A stretch of DNA of 64,000 nt, from assembly GCA_007922195.1 (NCBI GenBank), contig ML682024.1, positions 7,241,594 to 7,305,593 of the forward strand. The letters are read 5' to 3'. The notes under the pieces are model-generated. The model worked only from the letters and a program-made list of their open reading frames with translations. It made no database searches and was not told the DNA's origin. Position numbers and translations under genes: made by a program. Origin of the DNA: Podocnemis expansa. Lineage: Eukaryota > Chordata > Testudines > Podocnemididae. Numbering within the stretch: the stretch's first letter is position 1; the number at the start of each line of letters is the position of its first letter. Below, one piece after another: positions 33,136 through 44,400 of the stretch.

Positions 33136-33332
33136 CGAGTGTGATGGGGTGTCAGGAGATGGTCCCATATCGTGGGGTGCAGAGATGGGTGTTGGAAGAG
33201 ATGGAGTGAAGAGGGAGAAGATGATGGATTGTGGGGAACAGGGTTGTGGAGAGATGAGGTGAGGAAAGGGATATGGATTGGGGCAAGAATTGTTTGCACA
33301 CACAGTCTACAAGTAATTAGAGGGAACATTGC

Positions 33333-33655
33333 ATGGTAGGTCTGGACACAGCTGAGGAGGCCTTCCTGTGAATGTCGAGAAAGTGATGGCATGCAGGCCA
33401 CAGATGAGGGTGTTGACTTGAGCTATTCCCCAAAAACACCAGCAAGAGGTATCCATCTGGCAGAGAATGCTGCCCAAGCATCACATACGGACCTTTGCTC
33501 ACTGTGGTCATGCTAGGTTTGGTTGGCAGATTAGCAAAAACATGAGAAATGCGGTAAGAGACAAGTCCTCACCAACTTCCTCTGGCTGCAGCTGCTTGCT
33601 CAGAGCTTTCTTCAGGGCTGGGTAGAGCTGGGCACTGGGATGCTGGTGGCAGCAC
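33333..33655. other. Unassigned sequence
   Basis: No gene, no clear repeat. Confidence 0.3.
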
Positions 33656-34053
33656 TGTTACTTGTTAGCTCTGTGTTCGTGAGGAATCAGAGCATAATAT
33701 CCAGCCTGTGCCTCCCTCACATAACCACTCCCACCTCTGCTTGAACAGGAAACCAAAAACAGAGAAAAGGGAGTGGGAAACATCCTTATCTACCCATATT
33801 CAAAAGCCATCAGCACAGTAAGTGGAGCTTCATTTGCATTGACTATGAAGAACCAAGCTTCAAAGCAAGAACTTTAATGAACCCAGGAATGGAAGAAGCA
33901 AGGAATCGCACTGGACTCTGGGATTGAAGAAGCAGGGGAGCATTGCATGATGGGGGATCTCACACCAAAATGAACAAGCTTGGCAATTATCAGACCATTC
34001 TAGTCATAGACATAATTAATACCCAAAATACTGAATCTGCCTGATTGTATTGG
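33656..34053 (+). repeat. Dispersed repeat A, copy 1 (truncated)
   Basis: Aligns throughout with 37602-37987 (for example TTAGCTCTGTGTTC, ACATCCTTATCTACCCATAT, CAATTATCAGACCATTCTAG). It stops at GTATTG where the DIRS-like end begins, 22 bases short of copy 2. Repeat A runs TGTTAC...ATTACA, so it may be an LTR; no target duplication is seen. Confidence 0.75.
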
Positions 34054-37000
34054 TGGGTTACTTAGCAGTAACAGTCCCTTTTCGAGATAGGTTGCTCAGA
34101 TTCATTCAGTACCAGGTGTACATGCCACAGAGCACGATTGGCCAGGAACTTTCTTTAGCTTTAGCCTGTCAGGACAGGGCTGGCAGCCAACACCCCCTGG
34201 TCACCCCGTGACTTTATTTATGGCCGCAGCCCTGCCCCTCCCTACTTCCTACTTGTCGTTAACTCCGAGTAGCAGGGATGGCAGGAGGGATCTGAATGAA
34301 TTCGAGCAGCCCACCTCAAAGAAGGACAGCTACTAGTAAGTAACCCACCATTTTTCTTCGAGCGCTGATTGGATACATTCACTATCAGGTGACTGCTAGC
34401 CATGCTGTGGAAGGTGGGAAGAGTTAGAACCTTAACTGCTGTCAGCACAGCTAACCACAAATGGCACAGCACCCAAAATTGGGTGAAGAAGCAGTGGGCC
34501 ACCAGGCAAACGCCTACGGACAAGCCATTAAGTGCAAGATCTTCAAGAGAAGACATGCATGAGAGTGCCAAGGGGTCATTTGCCAATCTGTCAGGAGACC
34601 AGAACTCCAATAGGGGCAGTCCCAGTTCATTGCCGGGGAACCCACTATATCACAATAGCAAAAAGCATTCTTGTCACCAGCAAGACTGTCTAAATAAGAG
34701 GGTTGCCCTTCCCTAGTAGAATCGACTCCTGAGAAAGGCAGTCATGATCCAGAGCAACAGGCTCCTACAGCTGCAGGCGATGAGCAAGGATGGGTTAACC
34801 GCCGCCCTTGCCACCCTAACCTCAAAGGGAGGTAAATTGGGTTAAGTTACTAACCAAGACCGGAGCAGGGAACACATCGCCCCTTGACCAAACAGGGGCT
34901 AGGCAAAAGGCCTTTCCCCATTGACATACTGGCAGGAAATGCCAAGAGCAGGATTGATAACAGGCGCCCTAAACTAAGGCATCCCGCCTCCAGATGGAAG
35001 ATAATGTAGGAAGAAAAATAACAATGAAGGAGTAGGTGGGGAACCCCCACTACTCCATCCATTGACACATGGGAATGGAGGGCCTGGGGGGAAGGCCCCA
35101 GAATAAGGCCTAGATGCTGGGCAGGCCCATCCCTGGGACCCAAAGTGTCAGACACTCTGTCAAAGAGATTGTCATAAGGAGAGAAGTGGGGATCCCAGGA
35201 GGGCCCTTCTTTAGAGGTGACCCTTCCAGGGGTTATAGCAGGAAAAAAAAGAGGGACCCTTAGGTACACCCATCCTAGAAGCAGGAAAGAAGCCAAAAGG
35301 CAGAGGTCATGCATGTTAAAAGAACGGGAAGTGAAAACAGAGAAACTGGAGAAAAGGTGATTGAATTCCCATGTTAGGTCGTCCCCAACCAAAGGGATGG
35401 AGAAATGACCTGAGACAGGGATGGTGAGAAACCATCATGGGGTTCTGGGAGGGGCTTATGCAACTTCAAGGCTAGGTGAGCATTTCTCTCCTTTGCCCCT
35501 GTACTCTACTCTCCCGATACATGGACTCACTAAGGAAGAAGTGTGCTGAATAGAGGGAAGGGGTAGCCGACCATCTGTACAGACAGCTCATGTCCCCCAC
35601 CAAGGGTCACCCCCCAAGTTCCAGAATCAGAGTGTTTGGGGAGGGGCACGTGGCTAGCATGATATTCTCACTTCTCCTCTCGCCTGATTTTCTCACTCTC
35701 ATTTCTGTGGAGAGGCAGTCAACCTTCATATCACGGCTGGTTGACTCATCTCTAGCAGCGGGAGTAGGTATTAGGTCCTGACTTCAACAGGCCAACTACG
35801 AGGGATCTTGCATAGTTCCTGATAAGGAGAAAAGATGATGACTTAGCCAAGATGCAAGGTGGACGTGATCTATAATGCCTACTCCGAGATGGGAGGGTTG
35901 TTATTGGCGCACCTCCACATGTATTGGAAAGGGTAAGGCTTGGGCAGGTCCTGGGTGGAAGAAGGAAATAGAGAGACTCCCAAGGAGAGGGGAGGAGGGC
36001 ATAAGGCAACCCCTAGTTACGGAAAACCAAGGGGAAGCCACTGTGTCCTCTAAGGCAGTGGTTCCCAACCTTTTCTCTGCTGTGGCACATCCTGAGACCT
36101 TCAAATTTTTTGAGGCACATCACTATTTAAAAACTCATGAATATTCAAATCAACTTAAATTACTTAAGAATATTCATGAGCCATGGCACAGAGTTTTGGA
36201 AATGCTGCTATGTGGGGTAGTAGGGGTAGCAGAGCATGGGTGGCAGAACAGCGGAGGTCAGCAGTTGTGTGCAGTGGCAGGAGTGAGTCTGGAAAGCAAA
36301 GCAGGGCAGGGGTGGCAAAAGGGGACAAGGGCAGCCATGTGGGGAAGGGAGAACAAGAGTAGCTTTGTGGGGGGGGGGGCAGGAGGGAACTGGGGAGTGG
36401 GAAGGTAGGGCAGGGGAGCATGGTGCAGCACCCACTTCTCCCTTCTCTACAGCAGGTCCCTGCCACCCGGAGCAAATCCTCACCCCACTGCTGCTCCCTC
36501 CCACCCCAGTGGGTCCTGTCCTTCCCTCCCCCAGCCCCTGCTGCCTGTGATGGACCCTCCAGCCCCAGCTACAGCCCCCCCACAGCCACCTCACCCCCCA
36601 GGTACACCCCCCCAATCAATCAGCCACTCCACAACCCCAGCCACACACCCTCTGCTACACATCCACTCCCACCCACCTCTGCTACACACACACACACCTG
36701 CCCCACACAACCCCCAGCAGCGCCCCCCCCCCAAGCACTTACCTGGGCTGTTTGCAGGCTGGCTGACACAAGCTGCTCCATCCTGCAGGGGGAGATTCAC
36801 ACACTCCCAGCCTCCCCCAACTCTCTGCTGGCTGGGCTTAAGGTGGAGCCACCTGAATGGTGCATTTGGGCTGCTCCTGCTATTTTTAGGGGGACCCCTG
36901 GAACTCCCTGTTCTAGTGCCTTCCTCTGTTTTTAGGGGGCCAGAATGTTGCCTTCCTAAAAATAGGGAGGCCTGGAACTGTGTTCTGGTGCCTTCCCCCT

Positions 37001-37590
37001 TTCTTTAACTCGTACTTTTTCCCAGCCCTGCATAGCCCAGGTGGCTGGGCTGAACAGGGAGGGAACTTTAATTCCAGGTCTTGGGCATGCTCGCGGCACA
37101 CTTTGGTTGTTCCCGCAGCACACCAGTGTGCCCTGGCACACTGGTTGGGAACCAGTCCTCTAAGGAACACAGAGCATGAGGGCACGTTACGAAAGTGTCC
37201 CCCACAAGGTGTCAGGCTTTCCAGCCTGCCAAGGGTTTTGCAAATTCCCCTGTGAGCCAGAGTTCTGCAGGGGAACTAACCGTGAATGAATATCAATGAG
37301 GGTTAAGAATTCTATCTCCCCTCTTTGCAATTCTAGGGAGGAGGAGGAGGAGGATGCCATAGAAAGGTCAAGGCAGCTCCTAGATGGCTGTCTGGGGTTT
37401 TCCACGGAAAGTGTCCCTTGCTTGGTTGGAGGGAGGCATGAGAGCAAGGGGGTTCCAGTAGAGGGCTAAATGTGAGGTTTGCCCATTGGCGGATGGACCA
37501 ATGAGATGTGGTGAATGTCCTTGGAGCACAGGGGTGGGAGCTGATTAGGCAAAAACCCTTATGGTGCAGCTTGAGGATGCCTCAAGCAAC
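34054..37590 (-). mobile_element. Third DIRS-like sequence, old and non-coding
   Basis: The left edge (34054-34400) has the layout of the right end of the other DIRS copies: CTTTTCGAGATAGGTTGCTCAG with CATTCAGTACCAGGTGT, then AGCTTTAGCCTGTCAGGACAGG, then TTCTTCGAGCGCTGATTGG and AGGTGACTGCTAGCC. The sequence is clearly diverged from both. No RT or recombinase motif survives. A Ser-rich minus-strand segment near 37200-37420 could be gag linker. A hAT MITE lies inside (36056-37157). The right edge is uncertain. Confidence 0.55.
36056..37157 (+). mobile_element. Non-autonomous hAT transposon (MITE), copy 2
   Basis: Begins CAGTGGTTCCCAACC and ends GGTTGGGAACCAGTC, with a perfect 8-bp duplication CTCTAAGG (36048-36055 and 37158-37165). 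1102 bp, same family as 1314-2252, with about 160 bp more internal sequence. Contains a short CA run near 36684. No transposase. Confidence 0.92.
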
Positions 37591-37601
37591 AGGCCTAATA
37601 C

Positions 37602-37987
37602 TGTTACGTGTTAGCTCTGTGTTCTTAAGGAATCAGAGCATAGTATCCAGCCTGTGCCACCCCCCCCCCCACATCCCCCAACCTCTGCTTGAACTGAAAA
37701 CCAAAAACAGTAGGAAAGGGGAGACATCCTTATCTACCCATATCCAAAAGCCATCAGCACAGTTAACGGAGCTTCATTTGCATTGACTATGGAGATCCTG
37801 GCTCCGAAGCAAGAACTGCACTGAACCCTGGGATTGAAGAAGCAGGGAAGCGTTGCCTGATGGAGAATCTCACACCAACATGAACAAACTCAGCAATTAT
37901 CAGACCATTCTAGTCACAGACATGATAACTGATACCCAAAATACTGAGTCTGCCTAACTGTATTGTGAGCTTCTCTGAACCATTACA
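37602..37987 (+). repeat. Dispersed repeat A, copy 2
   Basis: 386 bp aligned to 33656-34053 and extending further to an ATTACA terminus. Includes a C10 run near 37664. Confidence 0.75.
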
Positions 37988-39422
37988 CCCAGCCAGGAAT
38001 GTGTATTGGCCACGTAGGTAAGTCCTTATAAAAAACCTTTACCCACATCCAGTGGTATGTAAGCAGGGGATGGACCCGCTCTTGTGGGGAACTTCCCAGA
38101 CTTTGTATACCACCCTGGTGAAGGTGGGTAGCAAAAGGATCTGAGTCCCTGCTCCCACTTCCTTTACCCCAAGGCCTCCCTGACCTCAAAGGCTCACCTC
38201 CCAATCTTCCGTTTGGAGGAGTCTCTGTAACCCCGACAAGGCTGGGCCCCAGAATTTCTGGGGGCTCAACCCCCACTCTTAGTGTGGTCTCTCAGGACAC
38301 GACTAGGGTATCCCCACTCCAGGGTGCTGACCACACTGACCACTCTTCTGGCCCACCAGTCACTATATACACTATATACAATTTATTTAAGCATACAGAA
38401 ATAAAAAGAATAACCCAATAAGAAAATAGAAAAAAGTGGAAAAAGGTGAACAATAAACCCCCAGTGCCACCACCCAGCGTGGGGGCAGTACAAACAGAGT
38501 CTCTGGGGCCTGAGGAACAGTCTCACAGTCTGTTCTCCACGTTGCAAGCCCTCTCCCCAAGCCTGGCTACGACTGGATGATCCAGGGGGTCAGACGCAGG
38601 CTCTGGCTGTGGCCACACGTCCCCAAGCTCCAAGGGCAGGGCCGTTCTTCCCAGCATCAGCCTCCCTTCACTGCTCCTCAGCTGCTCACCACACCTGGGT
38701 CCAGATGGCTGCAGCTCTGGCTCCCAGCCACTGCTTGGGTTCTGTGTGGCTCTCTAGGGTGCTCCTTGGGCTCCTCTGGTCCTCCTGCCATCTGCACAGG
38801 TCAGCTCAGCCCCTTGGCTCCTTCTCTGGCCTCTTGCACCCAGCTCCAGACAACTCCAGCTCCAGCTCTGCTTGGCTCTCTGCTGGTCCAGCTGCTGTGG
38901 GTCTGCTCTGCAGAAATCAACTCAGCCTGGCCTCCCTTCCTGGGTCCTCTGGCTCCCAGCTGCTGCCTGCTTAGTGCTTCCACCTTAGCTTGGCCCCACA
39001 CACACACATACACACACAGGCTTGCGGAGGCATCGCCAGCCTGCAATTCCAGCTGAGGGGTGGGGGAGCACTTTCAATCAATCAGGCCATCCTGGGACAC
39101 CGGCCTCTCCCACTGGCCCTGGGGCTGTCCATTTCAGAGTCCTGCTTCCAGGTGGGAGTGGCCAATCAAAAGGCCCATTCAGTCTCAGTAAGGGGCTATC
39201 AGTCCCCTTACATGTACAGTAGTGTGTGTGCTGTGCAAGTCCTCGAACAGTAGTGTGTGTCCTGTGCAAGTCCTGACTGGATCCTGTCTGAGTCTGGATT
39301 GAGTCCTGAGTCCTGATGCTTGGATCTAAAGCTGTATCATTTCCACTGGGATTTGGCTTTTCCTCTTCTTTGCTGATTGCTGTGGGAGCTTTGTTTCCAT
39401 CTAGCCTCTGACCCTGATCTGC
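37988..39422. other. Unassigned sequence
   Basis: No gene recognised. 38345-38460 is AT-rich (two CACTATATAC units, then AAATAAAAAGAATAACCC). 38600-39000 is CT-rich with many CAGCTC/CTGGCTC words and gives spurious Leu/Ser-rich frames; a short ACACAC run is at about 38998. No supporting second copy. Confidence 0.35.
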
Positions 39423-40204
39423 TGTAAAGGAAATTGCAACATGGAGTAAGTGTGGTTTGGAAGTTCTGTGTGAGAGTCTCTGTTTGCTAAGACAACATTA
39501 ATTACAGAATGTATATTAAGTTAGGGGAGCTAGTGACTTAGATAGATAAAAAGGTAGACTCTTTCTATAGTTAAAAAAGGTAATCCACAAATTTAGATTA
39601 TAAAACAATCCCTCTTATCTGGACCCTGGTGGGAAGCCATCAGCCTAGTCTGGTAAACAGGTTGACGGAGGCCAGGTAGCCAAGGGGTCACAGGAGTCTG
39701 GCCACTCTCATTGGTCAAGGACAGTAACTGTTACCCAAATAAGCTGTAAACAACAACAGAGGCGGGCTAAGTATATGCTGCCTATTAAGTATAATCTAAT
39801 TGTGTAACCTGCATATTAAGAGTAGTAACACCATGTAGGGATTTTAGGCATGATGTAACTTGTTGTATTATGCATAAGCTTGTTGCATTATGTATATCGT
39901 ATTTTGCATGTTAGAAGGTATGTATGACCTGTAATCCCTATACTGGGGGGTTAGTCTTAAAGTGCCACACAACTCCTTGTTGTTTTTCACTGGACTAGAT
40001 TAACACAGCTATCCCTTTTAAAATTAGCATGTCTTGCCTTTCCCTCTGGTGCAGTTCCTTTTAATATTCAGCTGAATAATAAACTCTGAACCATACCTCG
40101 TTCTCTGCTTATTCGAGTCTCAGCTGGGAACGGGTCTTCATCTTTGGAGAGGATTCGTGGTTTCTCTTTCCATATTGAGGACCCAGACCAGTTTTCCCCC
40201 AACA
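39423..40204 (+). repeat. Solo ERV-type LTR (family L-A), copy 2
   Basis: 782 bp, starts TGTAAAGG and ends CCCAACA, with a perfect 4-bp duplication CTGC on both sides (39419-39422 and 40205-40208). Longer than copy 1 because about 73 bases of the foldback repeat (AAGTGCCACACAACTCCTTG then GGACTAGATTAACACAGC) entered at about 39950-40022. AATAAA near 40076 followed by GTCTCAGCTGGGAACGG marks the R region. Confidence 0.88.
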
Positions 40205-40255
40205 CTGCACAACCTGGAAACCTTTCTCCTACACAGAGTGGTGAGGGCCCCCACC

Positions 40256-40325
40256 ATCTCTCTCTCTCTCTCTCTTTCTCTCTCAACTTCTCTCCCTCTT
40301 TGTTAATTATGACTCTCTCTCTCTA
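40256..40325 (+). repeat. (CT)n microsatellite
   Basis: Nearly uninterrupted CT dinucleotides to 40284 and again at 40312-40324. Confidence 0.85.
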
Positions 40326-40419
40326 GGCCTCATACAGTAGAATCTAGGTAATATTGTAGTTGGGTGTTTTTCTTACCTTATATGTTTATCAATTTATTAA
40401 TCACCACCTTGCGAACAGG

Positions 40420-40471
40420 GGACTGCAAACAGGGGAGTTTGCTAGGGAAGGAGTTGGTGCCAGGTGCGTCC
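40420..40471 (+). repeat. 52-bp direct repeat, left copy, flanking the Tx1-like LINE
   Basis: 46 of 52 bases match 48544-48595 in the same orientation. Both begin GGACTGCA and end TTGGTGCCAGGTGCGTCC. Either a long target-site duplication or a preferred target sequence. Confidence 0.75.
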
Positions 40472-40615
40472 TATTGAAGGATCCCGGGGGGTGGGTGGGC
40501 ACAAGCCAACCCACTTCTAAAGCCCTTCCCCCAGCCTAAGGGGGAAGCGGCACTAAATGGGGCTTCAAAAGAGTCCGGGGGACAACTAAAGAGAAAACAG
40601 GGACGGGTGTGAAGG

Positions 40616-41461
40616 TCACAGGTTCAAAACTAGGGTTTCAGAAGGGGATACCAAGCAGAGAACCCCAGACAGCGCCCACTGCTCCCGAAAGGTGTCGAGG
40701 GAGCCAGCGGACGCTGCCCAGAGGAACTGTGCCCGGAGACGTGCACTGACGAGAGAGCGGAAATAGGCCCCACAGTCGCAGGCCCCTCCCTCTGCCAACC
40801 TCCTCTCCCGAGTTTTATAGGTGGTCACTTTCGCGTAAGCCAAGAGGAGGTTGGCGAGGAGGTCCCGCGACTTGGTGGGGCCACGGATGGGGGGTGCATA
40901 AAGGTACATGTGTGGGGAAAAGTGCAGCCAGAACCTCAATAGGAGGTTCTGGAGGAGCCGGAAAAGGGGCTGCAACCTGGCGCAGTCTAGATAGACGTGC
41001 GCCAGGGTCTCCCTCGCACCGCAAAAGGGGCAGGTGTCGGGGTGAGGGGTGAACCGCGCCAAGAACACGCCCGTGCTCATGGCTCCATGGAGGAGCCGCC
41101 AACTGATGTCCCCGGCGGGCTTTGGAGTGAGGGTGGCATACAGGCTGGCCCACCGGGGTTCCTCGCCCACCGCGGGTGGAATCAGGTCCTGCCACTTTGT
41201 ATCAGGGCGGGACACTAGGGCGAGGAAACGGATGGTATGGAGCACTAGCGTGTAGAGATGTTTACGGGGTGCAGTTCGGAAAGAGACCGGCTGCAGGTCT
41301 AGCAGCCGGCTCGGGGTATGGGGCGGGGATGGCCGGGGGGGGCTGATGGGGCCGAGGCCCGATCACGAGTTCTGGAGGGCCAGGGCTGAGAGGGGGGCGG
41401 GGAGTACCCTCTTGCAGGACCTGCCCGAGGTAAGCCCGAGCAGCGGGCGGCAAGGCCGCCC
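40616..41461 (-). pseudogene. Tx1-like ORF2 C-terminal part, out of frame
   Basis: The last ~209 codons (41245 to 40616) are open and include the C-terminal knuckle CPFCGARETLAHVYLDC (C..C......H....C) typical of Tx1/L1-clade ORF2 tails. A frame change near 41462 and another break near 41255 separate it from the endonuclease-RT part. The sequence between them is still readable in a second frame (Pro/Ala-rich, AARAYLGQVLQEG). It is therefore one gene with two small lesions. Confidence 0.75.
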
Positions 41462-44400
41462 TCACCTCCTGGAGTAGGCACTGGGGGGATGAGAGGTGGA
41501 GAGCCCCATGCGCCGAGCCAGCTCATGGGGATCCACCCAGTCCCCCCGGGCATAGTCCAGGAGATCTCCGACCCGGGTGACACCTGCCATGACCAACCTC
41601 CGCCTCACGGAGGGGGCCTCCGCCACCTGCACACCGAGATGGAGGTTGTGTAGCAGGGGCTCCGCGAGGAGGTCCTCCCCCTCGGTGAGTATAACCGACC
41701 TGGAGGCTGCAAGGAGCCTCCAGGTCCAGAGGAGGTCATGGTAGAAGGCCGGCAGCTCGGAGACGTCTCGCGGAGAACGTCTCAGGTCGAGATAAAAGAG
41801 CTGCCGGTCGTATCGGAGCCCTCGGTAGCGGCGGAGGAAAGTGCGTGCCAAGTGGCTCCATGCCGGACTACCTGCACCATAAAGGAGTCTCTGCAGGGCC
41901 TGGAGGCGGAAGGTGTGGACCTGGCTGTGGATGCAGCACAGGCCCTGCCCCCCTTCCTCCAGGGGAAGACTCAGAACCCCTGCAGAGACCCAGTGCAGTC
42001 CTGGCCAGAAGAACTCCAGAATTGTCTTCTGGAGGCTGTCCAGGAAACCCGGGGGTGGGCTCAGGGTGTTGAGCCGGTGCCAGAGCATGGACAGGACGAG
42101 CTGGTTGATGACCAGTGCCCGTCCGCGAAGGGAGAGGCACCGCAGCAGTCCTGTCCAGCTCCGGAGCCGGTCAGCAACCCTGCCCTCTAATTCATGCCAG
42201 TTCTCCCCCGGGGAGGGATGGGTGGCAGAAAGGTAAAAGCCCAGATAGAGCAGCGGACCCGCGCTCCACCGGATGGCCTGAAGCGCGGGTGGGAGGGAGC
42301 CGACCGGCCACCCGGCCCCTACCATCAGGCCAGAGCTCTTGACCCAGTTGACCCGGGCGGAGGAGGCTGCCAAGTAGATGGCCTGACAAGCCTCCAACCG
42401 CACCAGGTCGCCCGGGTCCTGGACCACGAGGAGTACATCATCGGCGTACGCCGACAAGACCAGCCGCAGCTCTGACTCAGGGAGCACCAACCCCGTCAAC
42501 CTCCGACGGAGGAGACAGAGGAAGGGCTCGATGGCCAGAGCGTACAGCTGGCCCGACAGCGGACAGCCCTGACGCACTCCTCGCCCGAAGCTGACAGGCT
42601 CGGTCAGGGTCCAGTTGAGCTTGACCAGACACTCCGCGGAGGCGTACAGCACCTGGAGAAACCCCACAAAGCGGGGCCCGAAGCCAAACGCCCGCAGGGC
42701 GCTCAGGAGATACCCGTGGTCCATCCTGTCGAACGCTTTCTCCTGGTCCAGGGCCAGGAGGGCGAACGACAGACCATCCCTACACCCAAGCTCTAGGAGA
42801 TCCCGGACCAGATAGAGGTTGCTGAAGATGGAACGGCCCGGGACGGTGTAGGTCTGGTCAGGATGGATCACGTCCTGCAGCACGGACCCAAGGCGCAGCG
42901 AGATGGCCTTGGCTACTATTTTGTAGTCCGTGCTGAGGAGTGAGACGGGACGCCAGTTCCGAAGATCGCGGAGGTCCCCCTTCTTGGGCAGCAGGGCCAG
43001 CACCGCCCGCCGGCAAGAAAGGGGGAGCTCTCCGCTCTCCTCGGACTCGGCCCAGACGGCGGCGAGGTCCGGGCCGAGGGCGTCCCAGAACGCACGGTAG
43101 AACTCCACGGTCAGCCCGTCCATGCCCGGAGATTTGTTATTGGGCATGAGACGTAGGGCTTCCGAGAACTCGGCTAGAGTGAGAGGCAGCTCCAGCCGGT
43201 CCCGGGCACCCTCGCCGACCGTGGGAAGTTCATTCCAGAGCACCCTGCAGGCGTTAGGGTCGGTCGGATCCGGGGAGAAAAGACCGGCGTAGAAGGCCCT
43301 GGCCCTTCCACGCATCTCCACCGGATCCGTGAGGGGGGTGCCGTCCTCCGCCAAGAGGCAGGTGACGTGCTTTTTCGCCCCCCTCCGTTTCTCCAGGGCA
43401 TAGAAGAAGCGGGAGCCGCGATCCATCTCCCGAAGGAGCTGGATGCGGGATCGAACGAAGGCACCCCGGGCCCGAAGGTCCTCGAGGGCCCGCAGCTCCT
43501 CCCGCTTCTCCTGGTGCGCCTCGCGGAGGGATGGATCCTCAGGACTGGTGATCAGACGCCTCTCAAGCTGCAAAACCTCCCGCTCCAGCTGCTCTATCTC
43601 CGCATCCCTCCGCCGGCTGGCCCCCCGGGTGTAGTCACGGCAGAAGAGCCGGGCACGCACTTTCTCCACGTCCCACCAACGCCGTGCCGAGGGAAAGGCG
43701 GACCTCTGCCTCCTCCAGGCCAGCCAAAACTCCCGGAAGGACGCCACGAAGCCCACGTCCTCCAGCAGGCTGTTGTTGAAGTGCCAATAGGCCGGCCCCG
43801 GCCTCTCCGCCGAGAGAGAGGCCGTCACGGTCGCCAGATGGTGATCCGAGAAAGGGGCCGGCCGAATGCTGGAGGAGTGGGCCCGTGCAAGATGATGTCT
43901 GGACAGGTAAATGCGGTCCAACCGGGAGTGGCACGACCGATGGTACCCCACCCGGACAAAGGTGAAGGTCACCCCGTCGTCCGGGTGGTGGTCGCGCCAG
44001 ACGTCCACCAGGGAGTGATGGTCGATCACCTCCCTGAGGACGTCCGCGGCGGCCGGACACTGCTCGGTCCCCGTGCGGTCCCGTTCCTCAAGGGTGGTGT
44101 TAAAATCCCCGCCGAGGACCAGGCACTCTCGAGGATCCAAGGTGCCGAGGAAGGCGGCCGCCTGACGGTAGAATTGCACCCGCTCCGGGCCCGATGTCGG
44201 GGCGTAGACGTTGACCAGGTTCAACGTCAGCCCCTCCATCCGGACCCGGAGGTGCAGCAGGCGGCCCGGCACAACCTCGGCGACCCCCAGCACCTCAGGC
44301 TGCAGGCCGGGGGAGAACAGGGTGGCCACACCACCGGAGTGGGTGGCCAGATGGCTAAAGTACACCCCGTTCCCCCACTCCAGCCGCCAACTGGGCTCGG

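Larger units (their letters stand above)
32503..33332 (+). other. GC-rich composite block with a hAT-like start and an H-B-type end
   Basis: Opens with CAGGGGTACTCAAAAGG, which looks like a hAT terminal repeat, and closes with TTAGAGGGAACATTG (33318-33332), identical to the right terminus of MITE family H-B. Between them are a CpG-rich promoter-like stretch, the orphan HDGFL2-like exon, and a G-rich intron-like region with tandem ~115-bp units. The two ends belong to different families, so this is either nested insertions or a chimaeric element. Confidence 0.5.

Noticed and set aside
32337..33401. Minus-strand 354-codon Pro/His-rich open frame
   Set aside because: Antisense of the G-rich tandem repeat after the HDGFL2-like exon; repeated low-complexity peptide, no domain.
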